64,000 nucleotides of DNA. Source: Bacteroidota bacterium (GTDB lineage: Bacteria > Bacteroidota > Bacteroidia > Chitinophagales > Chitinophagaceae). The DNA lies in NCBI GenBank assembly GCA_023409975.1, contig JAEYQO010000083.1:1-64000 (forward strand), read 5' to 3'. The notes under the pieces are model-generated. The model was not told the DNA's origin, searched no databases, and worked only from the letters and a program-made list of their open reading frames with translations. The position numbers and the translations under genes were made by a program. The stretch's first letter is position 1, and each line of letters starts with the position of its first letter. This document shows positions 40,904 through 49,253 of this stretch, piece by piece.

Positions 40904-41458
40904 TCAGGGAAGTGTGGCAGTATAAACAACGCCTACAGCGTATTGTCCGGCGGGATATCCGAAGCCGGGTTTTGCTTTGTATGCCAGGACCAGGCGCTGG
41001 TCTTCACCCAACTGGCCATTAGCTACCAGTTCCTGCGGTACCTGACTAAGCGTGTTATAATTCTTGCTGAAAGCCTGGTTGATCGTCCCACCTGTATTAT
41101 GATCCTCAACCGTCAGGAAGAGCGTATTGGCAACCGGCATTGCTGGCGCTCCGGCACCAGATCCGGAGAGAACACCTGCATCCGTATTCACGGTCACCAT
41201 AAAAGTCTTATTAGAGCGGATCTTCAGCTCCTGTGTACCTGAGACTACTCCATCCTGAAAACTGGCTGGGGTAGAAAAATCCATAAGGACTGGTGCACCG
41301 TTGTTAGATTGAGAATTGGAAAAAGAGAGGCTGATAACAGGCTGGAGTTGCAACTGGATAGTTTGAGATGCTGTGGCACCTGTCTGTGCATCGGCAGCAC
41401 TGGTCAGTATAACCAGTTGAAAAACAGCACCAAATAATATCAGTCCTAACCGTTTCAT
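40904..41458 (-). CDS. Exported pilin-like beta protein (A)
   Basis: A 184-residue exported protein: signal peptide to about residue 24 (FQLVILTSAADA), then a beta-rich sequence. The RSNKTFMVTVNTDAG strand and the C-terminal KPGFGYPAGQYAVGVVYTAT resemble DUF4402-type or fimbrial subunit proteins and are echoed in the two small exported proteins at 42812 and 43294. The gene is monocistronic; the nearest upstream gene on the strand is the PapD-like chaperone 475 bases away. It is probably a surface-fibre subunit; this is inferred. Confidence 0.65.
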   Translation of the reverse strand: MKRLGLILFGAVFQLVILTSAADAQTGATASQTIQLQLQPVISLSFSNSQSNNGAPVLMDFSTPASFQDGVVSGTQELKIRSNKTFMVTVNTDAGVLSGSGAGAPAMPVANTLFLTVEDHNTGGTINQAFSKNYNTLSQVPQELVANGQLGEDQRLVLAYKAKPGFGYPAGQYAVGVVYTATLP

Positions 41459-41932
41459 TTGTGATCCTCAGCAAGGTAGGTTCTTCCAGCGGCATTTACA
41501 AGTCATTAACAAAAAATACCCCTGTTTTTTCCGATGACCGGTTGACGAGGGACTTGTTGGATAACATTAAAAGGATGCATTAAAACTGCCGTTGACTGGA
41601 AGAATGGAGGTAAGTCTATTCGGTTTGCGACCTGTTTAAGAATGCATCATCAGCAAGTCAACGCTAAGTTCCCCTTGAGTCAACAAAGCGTCACCAAAGA
41701 GTCATTCCTCTGTCGCTCCTCTGTATCTCGTGTGTTTATTTGTTTTTTGAAGGGACCCATCTTGTCAAAAACGATAGACGGGCGTAGCAAAACAGATACC
41801 GTAAACGGTACAGTCTGGACAGATACCTTCTTTAAGATCGGATATTTCAGATTATCTGGTCAGATAACCCGTGGAATTCAGCAATAAAGGTTCGGATTTA
41901 CTGGAACGGAAACCAGACTCAGGGGATTTTTC
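41459..41932. other. 474-base gap with motif repeats, no gene
   Basis: The octamer CAGATACC recurs at 41793 and 41820, with CAGATAACC at 41861. An inverted repeat TTATCTG/CAGATAA spans 41852-41867, and ACCGT-AA-ACGGT lies at about 41798-41809. The small frame at 41642 shows no coding character. Confidence 0.5.
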
Positions 41933-42736
41933 TTACCGTATCTCGATGGTTGTTTCAACAGCTTCCAGTGATACATCTTCGCCTGCGTCGAGCACTCCGA
42001 GAGCTGAGTATTTACCTTTAGGCAGGTCTGGTGGAAGCTTGAAGCTTACATAGCGCCTCTGACCCGGGAACATCGGGAACTCATTGACGTCGATCCGGGT
42101 TTTCTTTCCGTCTGAAAGTGCTGCTAGTTCGAGGTAGGCATTACATTCTACCATTATCTTTCCAGAGTTTTGGCAAAGGAGCAGCCAGGTATTTTCTTCT
42201 TCCCGGGAACGGGTGATATCGATTACTTTAACCTGTTTTTCTGTGAGTGTCGGAGGCGTCTGATAGATATGAATTCCGAGGCGGAGAAGATTTCTCACCT
42301 GTGCCCCTTCTACATCCTGTTGTGTTTGTTCTTCAACTGACTCGATGAACAGCATACTCCACTTCATTTCCTCGCTGAGGGTTACATCATTCGGGAGCGT
42401 CAGACGAACGACGATATCTGCATTCTGTCCGGGTTCCAGTTCTATAAAATTCTTATCGACGGTCACCCAACTGGAAGCCGATTGCGGGAGCGTATCTGGT
42501 CTGAAATACATATGTCCGCCCAGGGAATCCCTCATCCAGTCATTGAGATATAGCCGAAACTGAAGTTTCTTCCCGGAACCGTTTGTCATGTGGATCACCT
42601 GGGCTTCTGTTTGACCGGGAGCCAGTTTATATTCCAGAATGGTGGGATGTACTCCCAGGTTCTGAGCTTCAGCTATGTTGAACCAGCCGGCGAGCAGCAG
42701 CAATGAAGAAAGAATGCTTAATTTTAACCGTTTCAT
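41933..42736 (-). CDS. PapD-like periplasmic chaperone
   Basis: A 267-residue exported protein: signal peptide (LSILSSLLLLAGWFNIAEA) and two Ig-like beta domains, about 25-150 and 155-265. The N-terminal domain has GVHPTILEYKLAPGQTEA and ELEPGQNADIVVRLTLP, the layout of fimbrial chaperones of the PapD/FimC type (COG3121-like). The conserved Arg near residue 8 of mature PapD is not evident. Three small exported beta proteins flank it, the likely clients, but no usher gene is in view. Confidence 0.72.
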   Translation of the reverse strand: MKRLKLSILSSLLLLAGWFNIAEAQNLGVHPTILEYKLAPGQTEAQVIHMTNGSGKKLQFRLYLNDWMRDSLGGHMYFRPDTLPQSASSWVTVDKNFIELEPGQNADIVVRLTLPNDVTLSEEMKWSMLFIESVEEQTQQDVEGAQVRNLLRLGIHIYQTPPTLTEKQVKVIDITRSREEENTWLLLCQNSGKIMVECNAYLELAALSDGKKTRIDVNEFPMFPGQRRYVSFKLPPDLPKGKYSALGVLDAGEDVSLEAVETTIEIR

Positions 42737-42811
42737 GTATTGTCAGATGAGTACAAAGAAATGTATTTTGTTGACATTGCAAAAATGCAATTGAGGGATT
42801 TGGGGTTATAT

Positions 42812-43297
42812 ATGCGCACAATCTTGTATTTTATAATATTCTTTGCATTTTGTATGCCTGTGCGGGCACAGAACCTCTTCAGTTACATTGATGTAAACTC
42901 CCTTAGTTCATTAAATTTTTTTGTTACCAATCCTGCGCAGCTTGAGCAGAAGCAAACAGTGCCTAACGCGTTGAAACTGAGTGTCCGGTCTGCATTTAGT
43001 AATTGTTCCGTATTCGCACGTATTTCGCAATTCAGCGCGCCTTCGGGTTATCCCATTGGCAGCAGTCCTATTGCCCTGAAATGGTCATTTGACACTTCGA
43101 ACGACGACTATAACCTGAATAAAAGCGAAATCAAGCTCTCTACATCGAACGTCCTGCTGTTTAACCAGCGGCGCAGTCTGGGTGGACTCATACTGGCTGA
43201 TGATTATTATTACGATGTGATTCTGGATACTCCGGGGTATGATATGGTGCCTGGATTTTACAATTTCACGATATTGATAACCATGACAGTACCTTGA
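42812..43297 (+). CDS. Exported pilin-like beta protein (C)
   Basis: A 161-residue exported protein: signal peptide MRTILYFIIFFAFCMPVRA, then a beta-rich body with LKLSVRSAFSNCSVFARISQ and a C-terminal TPGYDMVPGFYNFTILITMT strand similar in layout to the two other small proteins here. The ATG at 42812 begins the signal peptide; the in-frame upstream start at 42740 would collide with the divergent chaperone start. It overlaps the next gene by 4 bases. Likely a client of the chaperone; unproven. Confidence 0.65.
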   Translation: MRTILYFIIFFAFCMPVRAQNLFSYIDVNSLSSLNFFVTNPAQLEQKQTVPNALKLSVRSAFSNCSVFARISQFSAPSGYPIGSSPIALKWSFDTSNDDYNLNKSEIKLSTSNVLLFNQRRSLGGLILADDYYYDVILDTPGYDMVPGFYNFTILITMTVP

Positions 43298-43794
43298 AAA
43301 GAATCGCCACCATAATAGCCTTAATGTTTCTGAGTGCGGCAGGTAAGGCGCAGTTCAGTCATTCCGGTACTGCATCGGGAAATATCACTGTTTTTTCCGT
43401 TCAATCGCTGACCCTTACCGGCAGTACGATAATCCCATCCTTCGAATCATTCAGCCATTACACGAATGGGATTACCATGTCTCAATATGTAGAGATCCAG
43501 GTACGCAGTAATGTTAACTGGACTATTAGTGTACAGGCACAAAACGCGTATTTCAGTCCGCTGAGCCAGGGTGCCAGCACGAATATGCCCTCTACAGTTC
43601 TTAGCATGAAACGATCGGACGTATCCAGTTATACACCTGTTTCACCGTCGGGTCATACATTAAAAAATGGCGGCAAAGGCGGTGCAGGAAAACCGGGTAA
43701 TACCTTCACGGTTGATGTAAGATTTCATCCGGGATTTGGCTTCAAGGGAGGAATCTATACCCTTGGGCTGCTTTATACACTTTCCCAGCAGTAG
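43294..43794 (+). CDS. Exported pilin-like beta protein (B)
   Basis: A 166-residue exported protein that starts with TTG, inside the stop codon of the preceding gene (TTGA overlap); this gives a proper signal peptide, KRIATIIALMFLSAAGKA. The body holds IQVRSNVNWTISVQ and ends FHPGFGFKGGIYTLGLLYTL, matching the C-terminal motif of protein A at 40904. The preceding gene and this one form a translationally coupled pair. The Gly-rich loop GGKGGAGKPGN is unusual. Function inferred as fibre subunit or related surface protein. Confidence 0.68.
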   Translation: MKRIATIIALMFLSAAGKAQFSHSGTASGNITVFSVQSLTLTGSTIIPSFESFSHYTNGITMSQYVEIQVRSNVNWTISVQAQNAYFSPLSQGASTNMPSTVLSMKRSDVSSYTPVSPSGHTLKNGGKGGAGKPGNTFTVDVRFHPGFGFKGGIYTLGLLYTLSQQ

Positions 43795-43915
43795 ATCATT
43801 ACGAAACGCCCCCCTCTGTGAATACAGACCTGGTGCGGCCTGGTTGTATAAAACTGACTTTTCGTCTGGCTACAAATTCTGGAAAGAAGCACAGTTTCAG
43901 GAGCAAAATTACATG

Positions 43916-44032
43916 ATAATAAAATCCGTGTGAACGGTAAAGACGCGGTCGGGAGGCGGACAGGGGCCGGTTGGGTAAAGACTCAGGTGTAAGGGAGCCA
44001 TAACCTTGGAGTAACGCAGGGTCGACTGAGTG
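43916..44032 (-). repeat. Dispersed ~117-bp element, copy B (inverted)
   Basis: The minus strand reads CACTCAGTCGACCC, then TTTACCC, ACCGGCCCCTGTCCGCCTC, GACCGCGTCTTTACCGTTCA and CACGGATTTTATTAT, paralleling 19564-19679 on the plus strand. It lies in the 374-base gap between the pilin-like pair and the heme O synthase promoter; the rest of the gap is featureless. Confidence 0.8.
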
Positions 44033-44108
44033 ATATGGCATTAGAGAGATAGCTTGCAGGCAGGCTGAATTCAATATCAGGTGGGAGCAGCCTTGTCGCT
44101 GGGGGGCC

Positions 44109-44137
44109 TTGAAAATCAGCTTCATTCCTTACCTTTG
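44109..44137 (+). promoter_or_regulatory. Promoter of the cytochrome oxidase operon
   Basis: TTG at 44109-44111, 18-base spacer, TACCTTTG at 44130-44137. Both elements and the spacing fit the Bacteroidota/Flavobacterium -33/-7 promoter. Transcription should begin near 44144, which excludes the longest reading frame start at 44109. Confidence 0.65.
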
Positions 44138-44168
44138 CCACACTTTCACCAATTTTCTAGTACGACTA

Positions 44169-45068
44169 ATGTTGCGGGAAGAACAGATCAAGGCTAAATG
44201 GTATATGCTAATGGCAACCCGTTTGCGTGATTACAGCCAGTTGCTAAAGCCTAATCTCAGTTTCATGGTGGTATTTTCCAGTGTGGTGGGATACCTGCTG
44301 GCACCTGGAGTTGCATTTGCCTGGAAAGAGGTATTCATTTTATTTTTTGGTGGGATGCTGGTTACCGGTGGTGCGAATACCATCAATCAGATCCTTGAGC
44401 GCAATAGTGACCAGTTCATGAAGCGGACCATGCTCCGTCCGATGCCTGATGGCAGGATGGGGACACTTGAGGCCTGGATCTTTGCTGCTATTACCGGAAT
44501 TACCGGAGCCCTGGTTCTGGGTGTTTACTTTAACCCTGCTGCAGGGATACTCAGCTTTATTTCACTCCTGCTTTATGCCTTTGCGTATACGCCGATGAAG
44601 AAAATCCATCCGGTGGCGGTTTTGATCGGAGCGATTCCGGGAGCGTTACCACCGCTGATTGGGTGGGTAGCTGCGACCGGATCATTTGGTGCGGGTGGCT
44701 GGGCCCTTTTCATGATACAGTTCTTCTGGCAGTTCCCTCATTTCTGGGCGATAGCCTGGGTTGGGTATGAGGATTATGCGAAGGCGGGGATCAGGATGTT
44801 ACCTTCGAAAGAGGGAAAGACACCCTTTACCGGATTGCAATGTATGATGTACAGCATTGTGCTGATACCGATGGCTATGGTACCTACTTTTCTGGATATA
44901 TCCGGAATGATGGGGATGATGGTAAGTGTGGCTGCTGGTGTTCTGTATTTTGTTGCGTCACTCATCTTTTTTCTGAAGAACGATCAGAAATCTGCCCGGC
45001 AGGTGATGTTCTCTTCATTCATATACCTCCCCACTGTGTTATTGGCATTGTTGTTTGATAAGCTGTAA
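44169..45068 (+). CDS. cyoE: Heme O synthase (protoheme IX farnesyltransferase)
   Basis: A 299-residue UbiA-family enzyme adding a farnesyl group to heme B. The prenyl-binding motif TINQILERNSDQFMKRTMLR lies near residues 75-95, and about eight membrane helices follow. The start is ATG at 44169, the first after the promoter; ATGs at 44205 and 44211 are also possible (MATRLRDYSQLLKPNLSF). It heads an operon with two oxidase subunit III genes, subunit IV, SCO and DUF420, and supplies heme O/A to the oxidase. Confidence 0.92.
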   Translation: MLREEQIKAKWYMLMATRLRDYSQLLKPNLSFMVVFSSVVGYLLAPGVAFAWKEVFILFFGGMLVTGGANTINQILERNSDQFMKRTMLRPMPDGRMGTLEAWIFAAITGITGALVLGVYFNPAAGILSFISLLLYAFAYTPMKKIHPVAVLIGAIPGALPPLIGWVAATGSFGAGGWALFMIQFFWQFPHFWAIAWVGYEDYAKAGIRMLPSKEGKTPFTGLQCMMYSIVLIPMAMVPTFLDISGMMGMMVSVAAGVLYFVASLIFFLKNDQKSARQVMFSSFIYLPTVLLALLFDKL

Positions 45069-45079
45069 AATTTCGAATT

Positions 45080-45700
45080 ATGGAAGGAGGAGTCATGTCC
45101 GCCACTGAACAGAGAAGGAGGGTACATCCTCACAAGTTTGCGCTTTACATTGCGCTTGCCAGTATAGCGATGATGTTTGCGGGCCTTACGAGTGCCTATG
45201 TTGTGAAGCAGGCGGGTGGTAACTGGAGAAGTTATGAACTGCCGGCAGTATTCTGGATTTCGACTGTGGCTATTGTGGCCAGCAGCATTACGATTATTTA
45301 TGGTATCAGGGCCTTCAGGAACAGGCAGATGATACTTTACAGGCGGTTGATCACCGCGACACTGATCTTAGGATTAGTATTTACTGTGCTTCAGTTCTGG
45401 GGCTTCTACCTTTTGTACAATCAGCCCCAGCAGCTAATTTTTGATGGTGAGGTGCTTTCGAGGTCGTTGCCAGTAACTGTTTCAGGCAATCCTGCTGAGT
45501 CATTTCTGTTTGTAATTTCGGGATTACACCTGTTGCATATCCTGGGTGGTGTGGTGGCGTTGGCGATCGTTTTCATCAAGGCATATAACAAGAGAGTCAA
45601 AATATATAACTCCACGGGTCTGGAACTTGCTGCTATATACTGGCATTTTGTAGATGTATTGTGGATTTATTTATTTGTGTTCTTTCTGGCAAATCAATAA
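45080..45700 (+). CDS. Cytochrome c oxidase subunit III (first copy)
   Basis: A 206-residue heme-copper oxidase subunit III with five membrane segments. HKFALYIALASIAMMFAGLT at the start and GLHLLHILGGVVALAIVF and YWHFVDVLWIYLF at the end are family landmarks. It is shorter than classical seven-helix subunit III. It sits 11 bases after heme O synthase. Two adjacent but different subunit III genes are usual in Bacteroidota; whether both enter one complex is not settled by sequence. Confidence 0.9.
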   Translation: MEGGVMSATEQRRRVHPHKFALYIALASIAMMFAGLTSAYVVKQAGGNWRSYELPAVFWISTVAIVASSITIIYGIRAFRNRQMILYRRLITATLILGLVFTVLQFWGFYLLYNQPQQLIFDGEVLSRSLPVTVSGNPAESFLFVISGLHLLHILGGVVALAIVFIKAYNKRVKIYNSTGLELAAIYWHFVDVLWIYLFVFFLANQ

Positions 45701-45754
45701 AATTGTCGCGAAATTCGCACCCGAATTCACACTAATAGTAACCTAAAATTATCT

Positions 45755-46501
45755 ATGGCACAAGCTACTGCTACTACAGCCGAACCGAAACTATGGGGCG
45801 GCGGGCGTTCTCCTTTCAATGTGAGTTATGGTAAGATGATGATGTGGTTTTTCCTGCTTTCAGATGCATTCACTTTTGGTGCATTTCTGATTTCTTATGG
45901 AACCACGCGATTCTTCAATGCTGTATGGCCCGATCCTAACATGGTGTTCAAGGCTTTCCCTTTTGCTGGTGACGCCAACCTTCCGCTGTTGTTTGTGAGT
46001 GTGATGACCTTTATTCTGATCATGAGTTCTGTGACTATGGTACTTGCAGTGCATGCGGGTCACTATGGCGACAGAAAGGGCGTGATTAAGTGGCTTCTCT
46101 GGACGATCATAGGTGGTATTGCGTTCCTTAGCTGTCAGGCGTGGGAGTGGACGCATATGCACCATACTGGTGGCTGGTGGGGTTCATTTACGGACCCAAG
46201 CACCCCACTTGCAGCATTCTCAGGATTGTTTAATGAAACGGCGACCAGTCATCCTGATTTTGCCACCGGCGCGGGATTACAGGCCAGTCATGATTTCTAC
46301 AACTACTTCTTTACCATTACCGGGTTCCACGGTGGACACGTATTCAGTGGGATCATTCTTCTGACCCTGGCGCTGATCAATACCGTTAACGGAGTTTATG
46401 AGCGTCGCGGGCATTATGAAATGATTGAAAAGATTGGTCTTTACTGGCACTTTGTGGACCTGGTCTGGGTATTTGTATTCACCTGTTTCTACCTGATTTA
46501 A
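45755..46501 (+). CDS. Cytochrome c oxidase subunit III (second copy)
   Basis: A 248-residue subunit III with about seven helices. MMMWFFLLSDAFTFGAFLIS, GFHGGHVFSGIILL and GLYWHFVDLVWVFVFTCFYL are diagnostic; the extra loop after helix 4 (TGGWWGSFTDPSTPLAAF) is long. Spaced 54 bases from the first copy in the same operon. It probably supports proton entry into subunit I as in other oxidases. Confidence 0.9.
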   Translation: MAQATATTAEPKLWGGGRSPFNVSYGKMMMWFFLLSDAFTFGAFLISYGTTRFFNAVWPDPNMVFKAFPFAGDANLPLLFVSVMTFILIMSSVTMVLAVHAGHYGDRKGVIKWLLWTIIGGIAFLSCQAWEWTHMHHTGGWWGSFTDPSTPLAAFSGLFNETATSHPDFATGAGLQASHDFYNYFFTITGFHGGHVFSGIILLTLALINTVNGVYERRGHYEMIEKIGLYWHFVDLVWVFVFTCFYLI

Positions 46502-46529
46502 TTACTAACCAAAGAAAAAAACCGAATTC

Positions 46530-46979
46530 ATGGCTCAGCATCATAGTGAACATAACGATCTGCATTATTACGAGGGTGACCAATCGAAGCTTTATTCCGG
46601 CGTCATGAACCATCATTATGGTCATGATGTAAAATCGGGAGAGAGCAGGAAACAGATCGGACGAATCTGGAAAGTATTCTGGATTCTGCTTATTGTAACC
46701 GTAGTAGAGGTGGTAGTGGGAATGTTCTTTGGACATAACCTTCCCAAGGGCGTTGTTGTTACCTTCTTCCTGGTCTTAACCCTTTTGAAAGCTGCGTATA
46801 TCGTATCTGTTTTCATGCACCTTGGTGATGAGATGCGGAACTTCCTCATTACCGTGTTGATACCATTGGTGCTTTTTGTATGGTTTATTATTGCTTTCCT
46901 GGCTGACGGTGGGTTCTGGCTTCATATGAATAAGACCTCACCTGTGCGTGAAGCGCAGGCTGTCGAGCAGCCCAGGTAA
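46530..46979 (+). CDS. Cytochrome c oxidase subunit IV-family protein
   Basis: A 149-residue protein: a His-rich N-terminus (MAQHHSEHNDLHYYEGD), then three membrane segments (~48-67, 75-95 and 105-130) with FFLVLTLLKAAYIVSVFMHL, typical of prokaryotic oxidase subunit IV. The His-rich start could bind metal, but that is only a possibility. It follows the second subunit III by 28 bases. Confidence 0.85.
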   Translation: MAQHHSEHNDLHYYEGDQSKLYSGVMNHHYGHDVKSGESRKQIGRIWKVFWILLIVTVVEVVVGMFFGHNLPKGVVVTFFLVLTLLKAAYIVSVFMHLGDEMRNFLITVLIPLVLFVWFIIAFLADGGFWLHMNKTSPVREAQAVEQPR

Positions 46980-46996
46980 AAGAATGCTGGAAGTAA

Positions 46997-47722
46997 ATGA
47001 TTAAGAAAAAGCGAACGAAAGGATTTTATGTGGGTATAGCGGCAGCGATTTTGCTGCCGCTATCTTTTTATCTGCTGGCCAAGGGATTGAAGAAGGATAA
47101 GATCATCATGCCTTCCTACTATGTTCCTGAAAAGATCGATACGATTAAAGAGGATGGGCAGGTGCGATATGATACGGTATTCCACCGTTTGAATGATCTG
47201 GAGTTAACCAACCAGCTCGGGCAGACCGTATCGCTGAATGAGGACCTTAAGGGTAAGATCCTGGTCATAAATTTTTTCTTTGCCAGTTGTCCTGTTGTCT
47301 GTCCTAAGCTCACACAGAATATGGCGGCGCTGCAGCATGCCTTCCGGAGAGATCGTGTGAAGAAAAGATCTTTGACTGACAGCATTCAATTAATATCCAT
47401 TACTGTTAACCCAGAGCGAGATTCCTTCCCTGTTCTCCGGCAGTATGCTGACAGGTACCAGGTGGATCACGACCGCTGGTGGTTCCTTACGGGTGACAAG
47501 CGCGATATCTATAACTTTGCGCGCAATGAATTGCGGGTAGTTGTCGGACCGGGAGATGGGGGATCAGAGGATTTCATTCACACCGAGAAGATTGTTTTGG
47601 TAGATAAGGACAGGTATATCAGGGGATATTATGATGGGCTGGATTCTGCTTCTGTAGGTGCTGCGGCCTATGAGATTTCCCTGTTGAACATGGAGAAGAA
47701 AAGGAACAGGAAAAAACAGTAA
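46997..47722 (+). CDS. SCO family copper chaperone
   Basis: A 241-residue SCO1/SenC-like protein anchored by an N-terminal helix (~10-28). The thioredoxin-like domain carries the copper-binding CPVVC (residues ~97-101) and the distal His in DFIHTEKIVLVD. It delivers copper to the CuA site of oxidase subunit II or reduces it. Position inside the oxidase operon agrees. Operon spacing to subunit IV is 17 bases and to DUF420 2 bases. Confidence 0.92.
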   Translation: MIKKKRTKGFYVGIAAAILLPLSFYLLAKGLKKDKIIMPSYYVPEKIDTIKEDGQVRYDTVFHRLNDLELTNQLGQTVSLNEDLKGKILVINFFFASCPVVCPKLTQNMAALQHAFRRDRVKKRSLTDSIQLISITVNPERDSFPVLRQYADRYQVDHDRWWFLTGDKRDIYNFARNELRVVVGPGDGGSEDFIHTEKIVLVDKDRYIRGYYDGLDSASVGAAAYEISLLNMEKKRNRKKQ

Positions 47723-47724
47723 AG

Positions 47725-48264
47725 ATGCTTTCACCAATTATCAACAAGAATGACCGGGTTGCCCGGTTATTCATCTTTGTAGTGTCATTCGTTGTATTTG
47801 CTGCGGTTGTTATATTATCGCGGGTGAAGCTGGATGTAGATCCGGGCTTTGATGTGCACATCTTTGCCCTGATCAATGCCGTGATTAACTCGATTGTATC
47901 CTTTCTGCTGGTAGCAGGTTATATAGCGGTTCGTAAGAGACAATACCTTGTTCACCGGAACCTGATGGCTGCAGCCATACTATTGTCAGTGCTATTTCTG
48001 GTGTCGTACATTGCGCATCACCTATTAGCGGGTGATACCCGGTTTGGGGGTGAGGGTACTATCCGATATATCTATTTCTTCATTCTGATCACCCATATCA
48101 TCCTGGCTGCCGTGATACTTCCCTTCATACTATTTACTGCCTACAGGGCGCTTACAGGGGAATTCGACAAGCATAAAAAAATATCCAGGTACACCTTTCC
48201 CCTGTGGCTCTATGTTAGTATTACAGGGGTACTTGTTTATATTATGATTTCACCATATTATTGA
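47725..48264 (+). CDS. DUF420 family membrane protein
   Basis: A 179-residue membrane protein with five segments. VKLDVDPGFDVHIFALINAV, HRNLMAAAILLSVLFL and the His pair in VSYIAHHLLAGDTRFGG and ILITHIILAAVILPF match DUF420, which is related to CtaM-like oxidase assembly factors. Its membership in the oxidase operon supports a role in oxidase maturation. Confidence 0.9.
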   Translation: MLSPIINKNDRVARLFIFVVSFVVFAAVVILSRVKLDVDPGFDVHIFALINAVINSIVSFLLVAGYIAVRKRQYLVHRNLMAAAILLSVLFLVSYIAHHLLAGDTRFGGEGTIRYIYFFILITHIILAAVILPFILFTAYRALTGEFDKHKKISRYTFPLWLYVSITGVLVYIMISPYY

Positions 48265-48285
48265 TAGTTTCTTAATTTTACGGTC

Positions 48286-48510
48286 ATGAGAATGAGGATG
48301 CTGGTTTTGATTTTTGCTTTGAACCTGTTGCCGCTGATTTCTGATGCGCAGGGATGTTCGGTATGTACGAAGACCGCTGCAGGCCTTGACAGCAAAAGTG
48401 CGAAAGGAATGAATAATGGAATTATTTACCTCGCTGCCTTTCCACTGGGAATCCTGGGAACACTTGGTTACATCTGGTGGAGGAGTGAAAAAATGAGACA
48501 TCAACCATGA
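48286..48510 (+). CDS. CxxC membrane microprotein in the oxidase operon
   Basis: A 74-residue protein: signal-like N-terminus (MRMRMLVLIFALNLLPLISD), a GCSVC motif just after the expected cleavage site at residues 24-27, a short linker and one membrane helix (IIYLAAFPLGILGTLGYIWW). The last 4 bases overlap the next gene. No family name is known to me. Two neighbouring cysteines facing the periplasm next to SCO and DUF420 suggest copper or thiol handling for the oxidase; this is inference. Confidence 0.75.
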   Translation: MRMRMLVLIFALNLLPLISDAQGCSVCTKTAAGLDSKSAKGMNNGIIYLAAFPLGILGTLGYIWWRSEKMRHQP

Positions 48511-49238
48511 GGAGACTCACTATTTGTTCTGCCCTGATTGTCCTGCTAGCGGGAATCCTTGCCGGCTGTGGACGCCGTGTATTAACAGGTCGTGGAGAAG
48601 TTGTGCAGGAAGCACGGATTGCTGCTGCCTTTGATAAAGTCGTGATCTCGGCACCGCTTTCTGCTGACATTCAGATAGCGCCAGGAGCGACATCTTCTAT
48701 TGAGTTAACCGGACATAAAAACCTGCTGGAACAAATTGAGACTACGGTATCGGGGGGCACCCTGAAGATCAGTCTGAAAGATGCCATCACGCTGGATAAC
48801 GACAATGAGCTAAAAGCACAGATCCGGGTGGCTAATCTGAGTCAACTCAAGCTGAAGGGAGTAGCTGATGCTGTGGTTAAAGGACCTATATCCGGCAGTG
48901 GATTTGACCTCGATATCAGCGGTGCCGGTGATGCAGAGATCGAGCAGGTGCAGGTAAACAAACTTACTGCAACCATTTCGGGGGCAGGTGACGTTACGAT
49001 TGACCAAGGACGTTGTGAACAGGCAGAATTTACGGTTTCAGGTGCAGGCAATATCAACACATTTGGAGTACAGGGTTCCCATGTCAGGGCTAAGGTTTCC
49101 GGTGCAGGAGACGTGGAAGTCTATGCGCTAAAGAGTTTAGATGCACGTGTAAGTGGCGCAGGTACAATCCGATATAAAGGCAAGCCCCAGGTAAGTTCCA
49201 AAACTTCCGGTATTGGCGAGATTGTTGCAGCCAATTAG
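48507..49238 (+). CDS. DUF2807 (head-GIN) lipoprotein
   Basis: A 243-residue lipoprotein (lipobox ILAGC, residue ~20). The rest is a parallel beta-helix-like DUF2807 domain with the repeated GAGD/GAGN pattern: ISGAGDAEIEQVQV, ISGAGDVTIDQG, VSGAGNINTFG and VSGAGDVEVYALKS. The family is widespread in Bacteroidota envelopes, function unknown. It is coupled to the oxidase operon by a 4-base overlap (ATGA), though a functional link is not evident. Confidence 0.88.
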   Translation: MRRLTICSALIVLLAGILAGCGRRVLTGRGEVVQEARIAAAFDKVVISAPLSADIQIAPGATSSIELTGHKNLLEQIETTVSGGTLKISLKDAITLDNDNELKAQIRVANLSQLKLKGVADAVVKGPISGSGFDLDISGAGDAEIEQVQVNKLTATISGAGDVTIDQGRCEQAEFTVSGAGNINTFGVQGSHVRAKVSGAGDVEVYALKSLDARVSGAGTIRYKGKPQVSSKTSGIGEIVAAN

Positions 49239-49253
49239 GGTAAAGCAGGGCCT

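Noticed and set aside
41642..41887. 81-codon frame between the chaperone and pilin-like genes
   Set aside because: Weak composition and overlaps a motif-rich regulatory-looking region.
43799..44125. 108-codon minus-strand frame before heme O synthase
   Set aside because: Covers the inverted element and the promoter; no coding signature.
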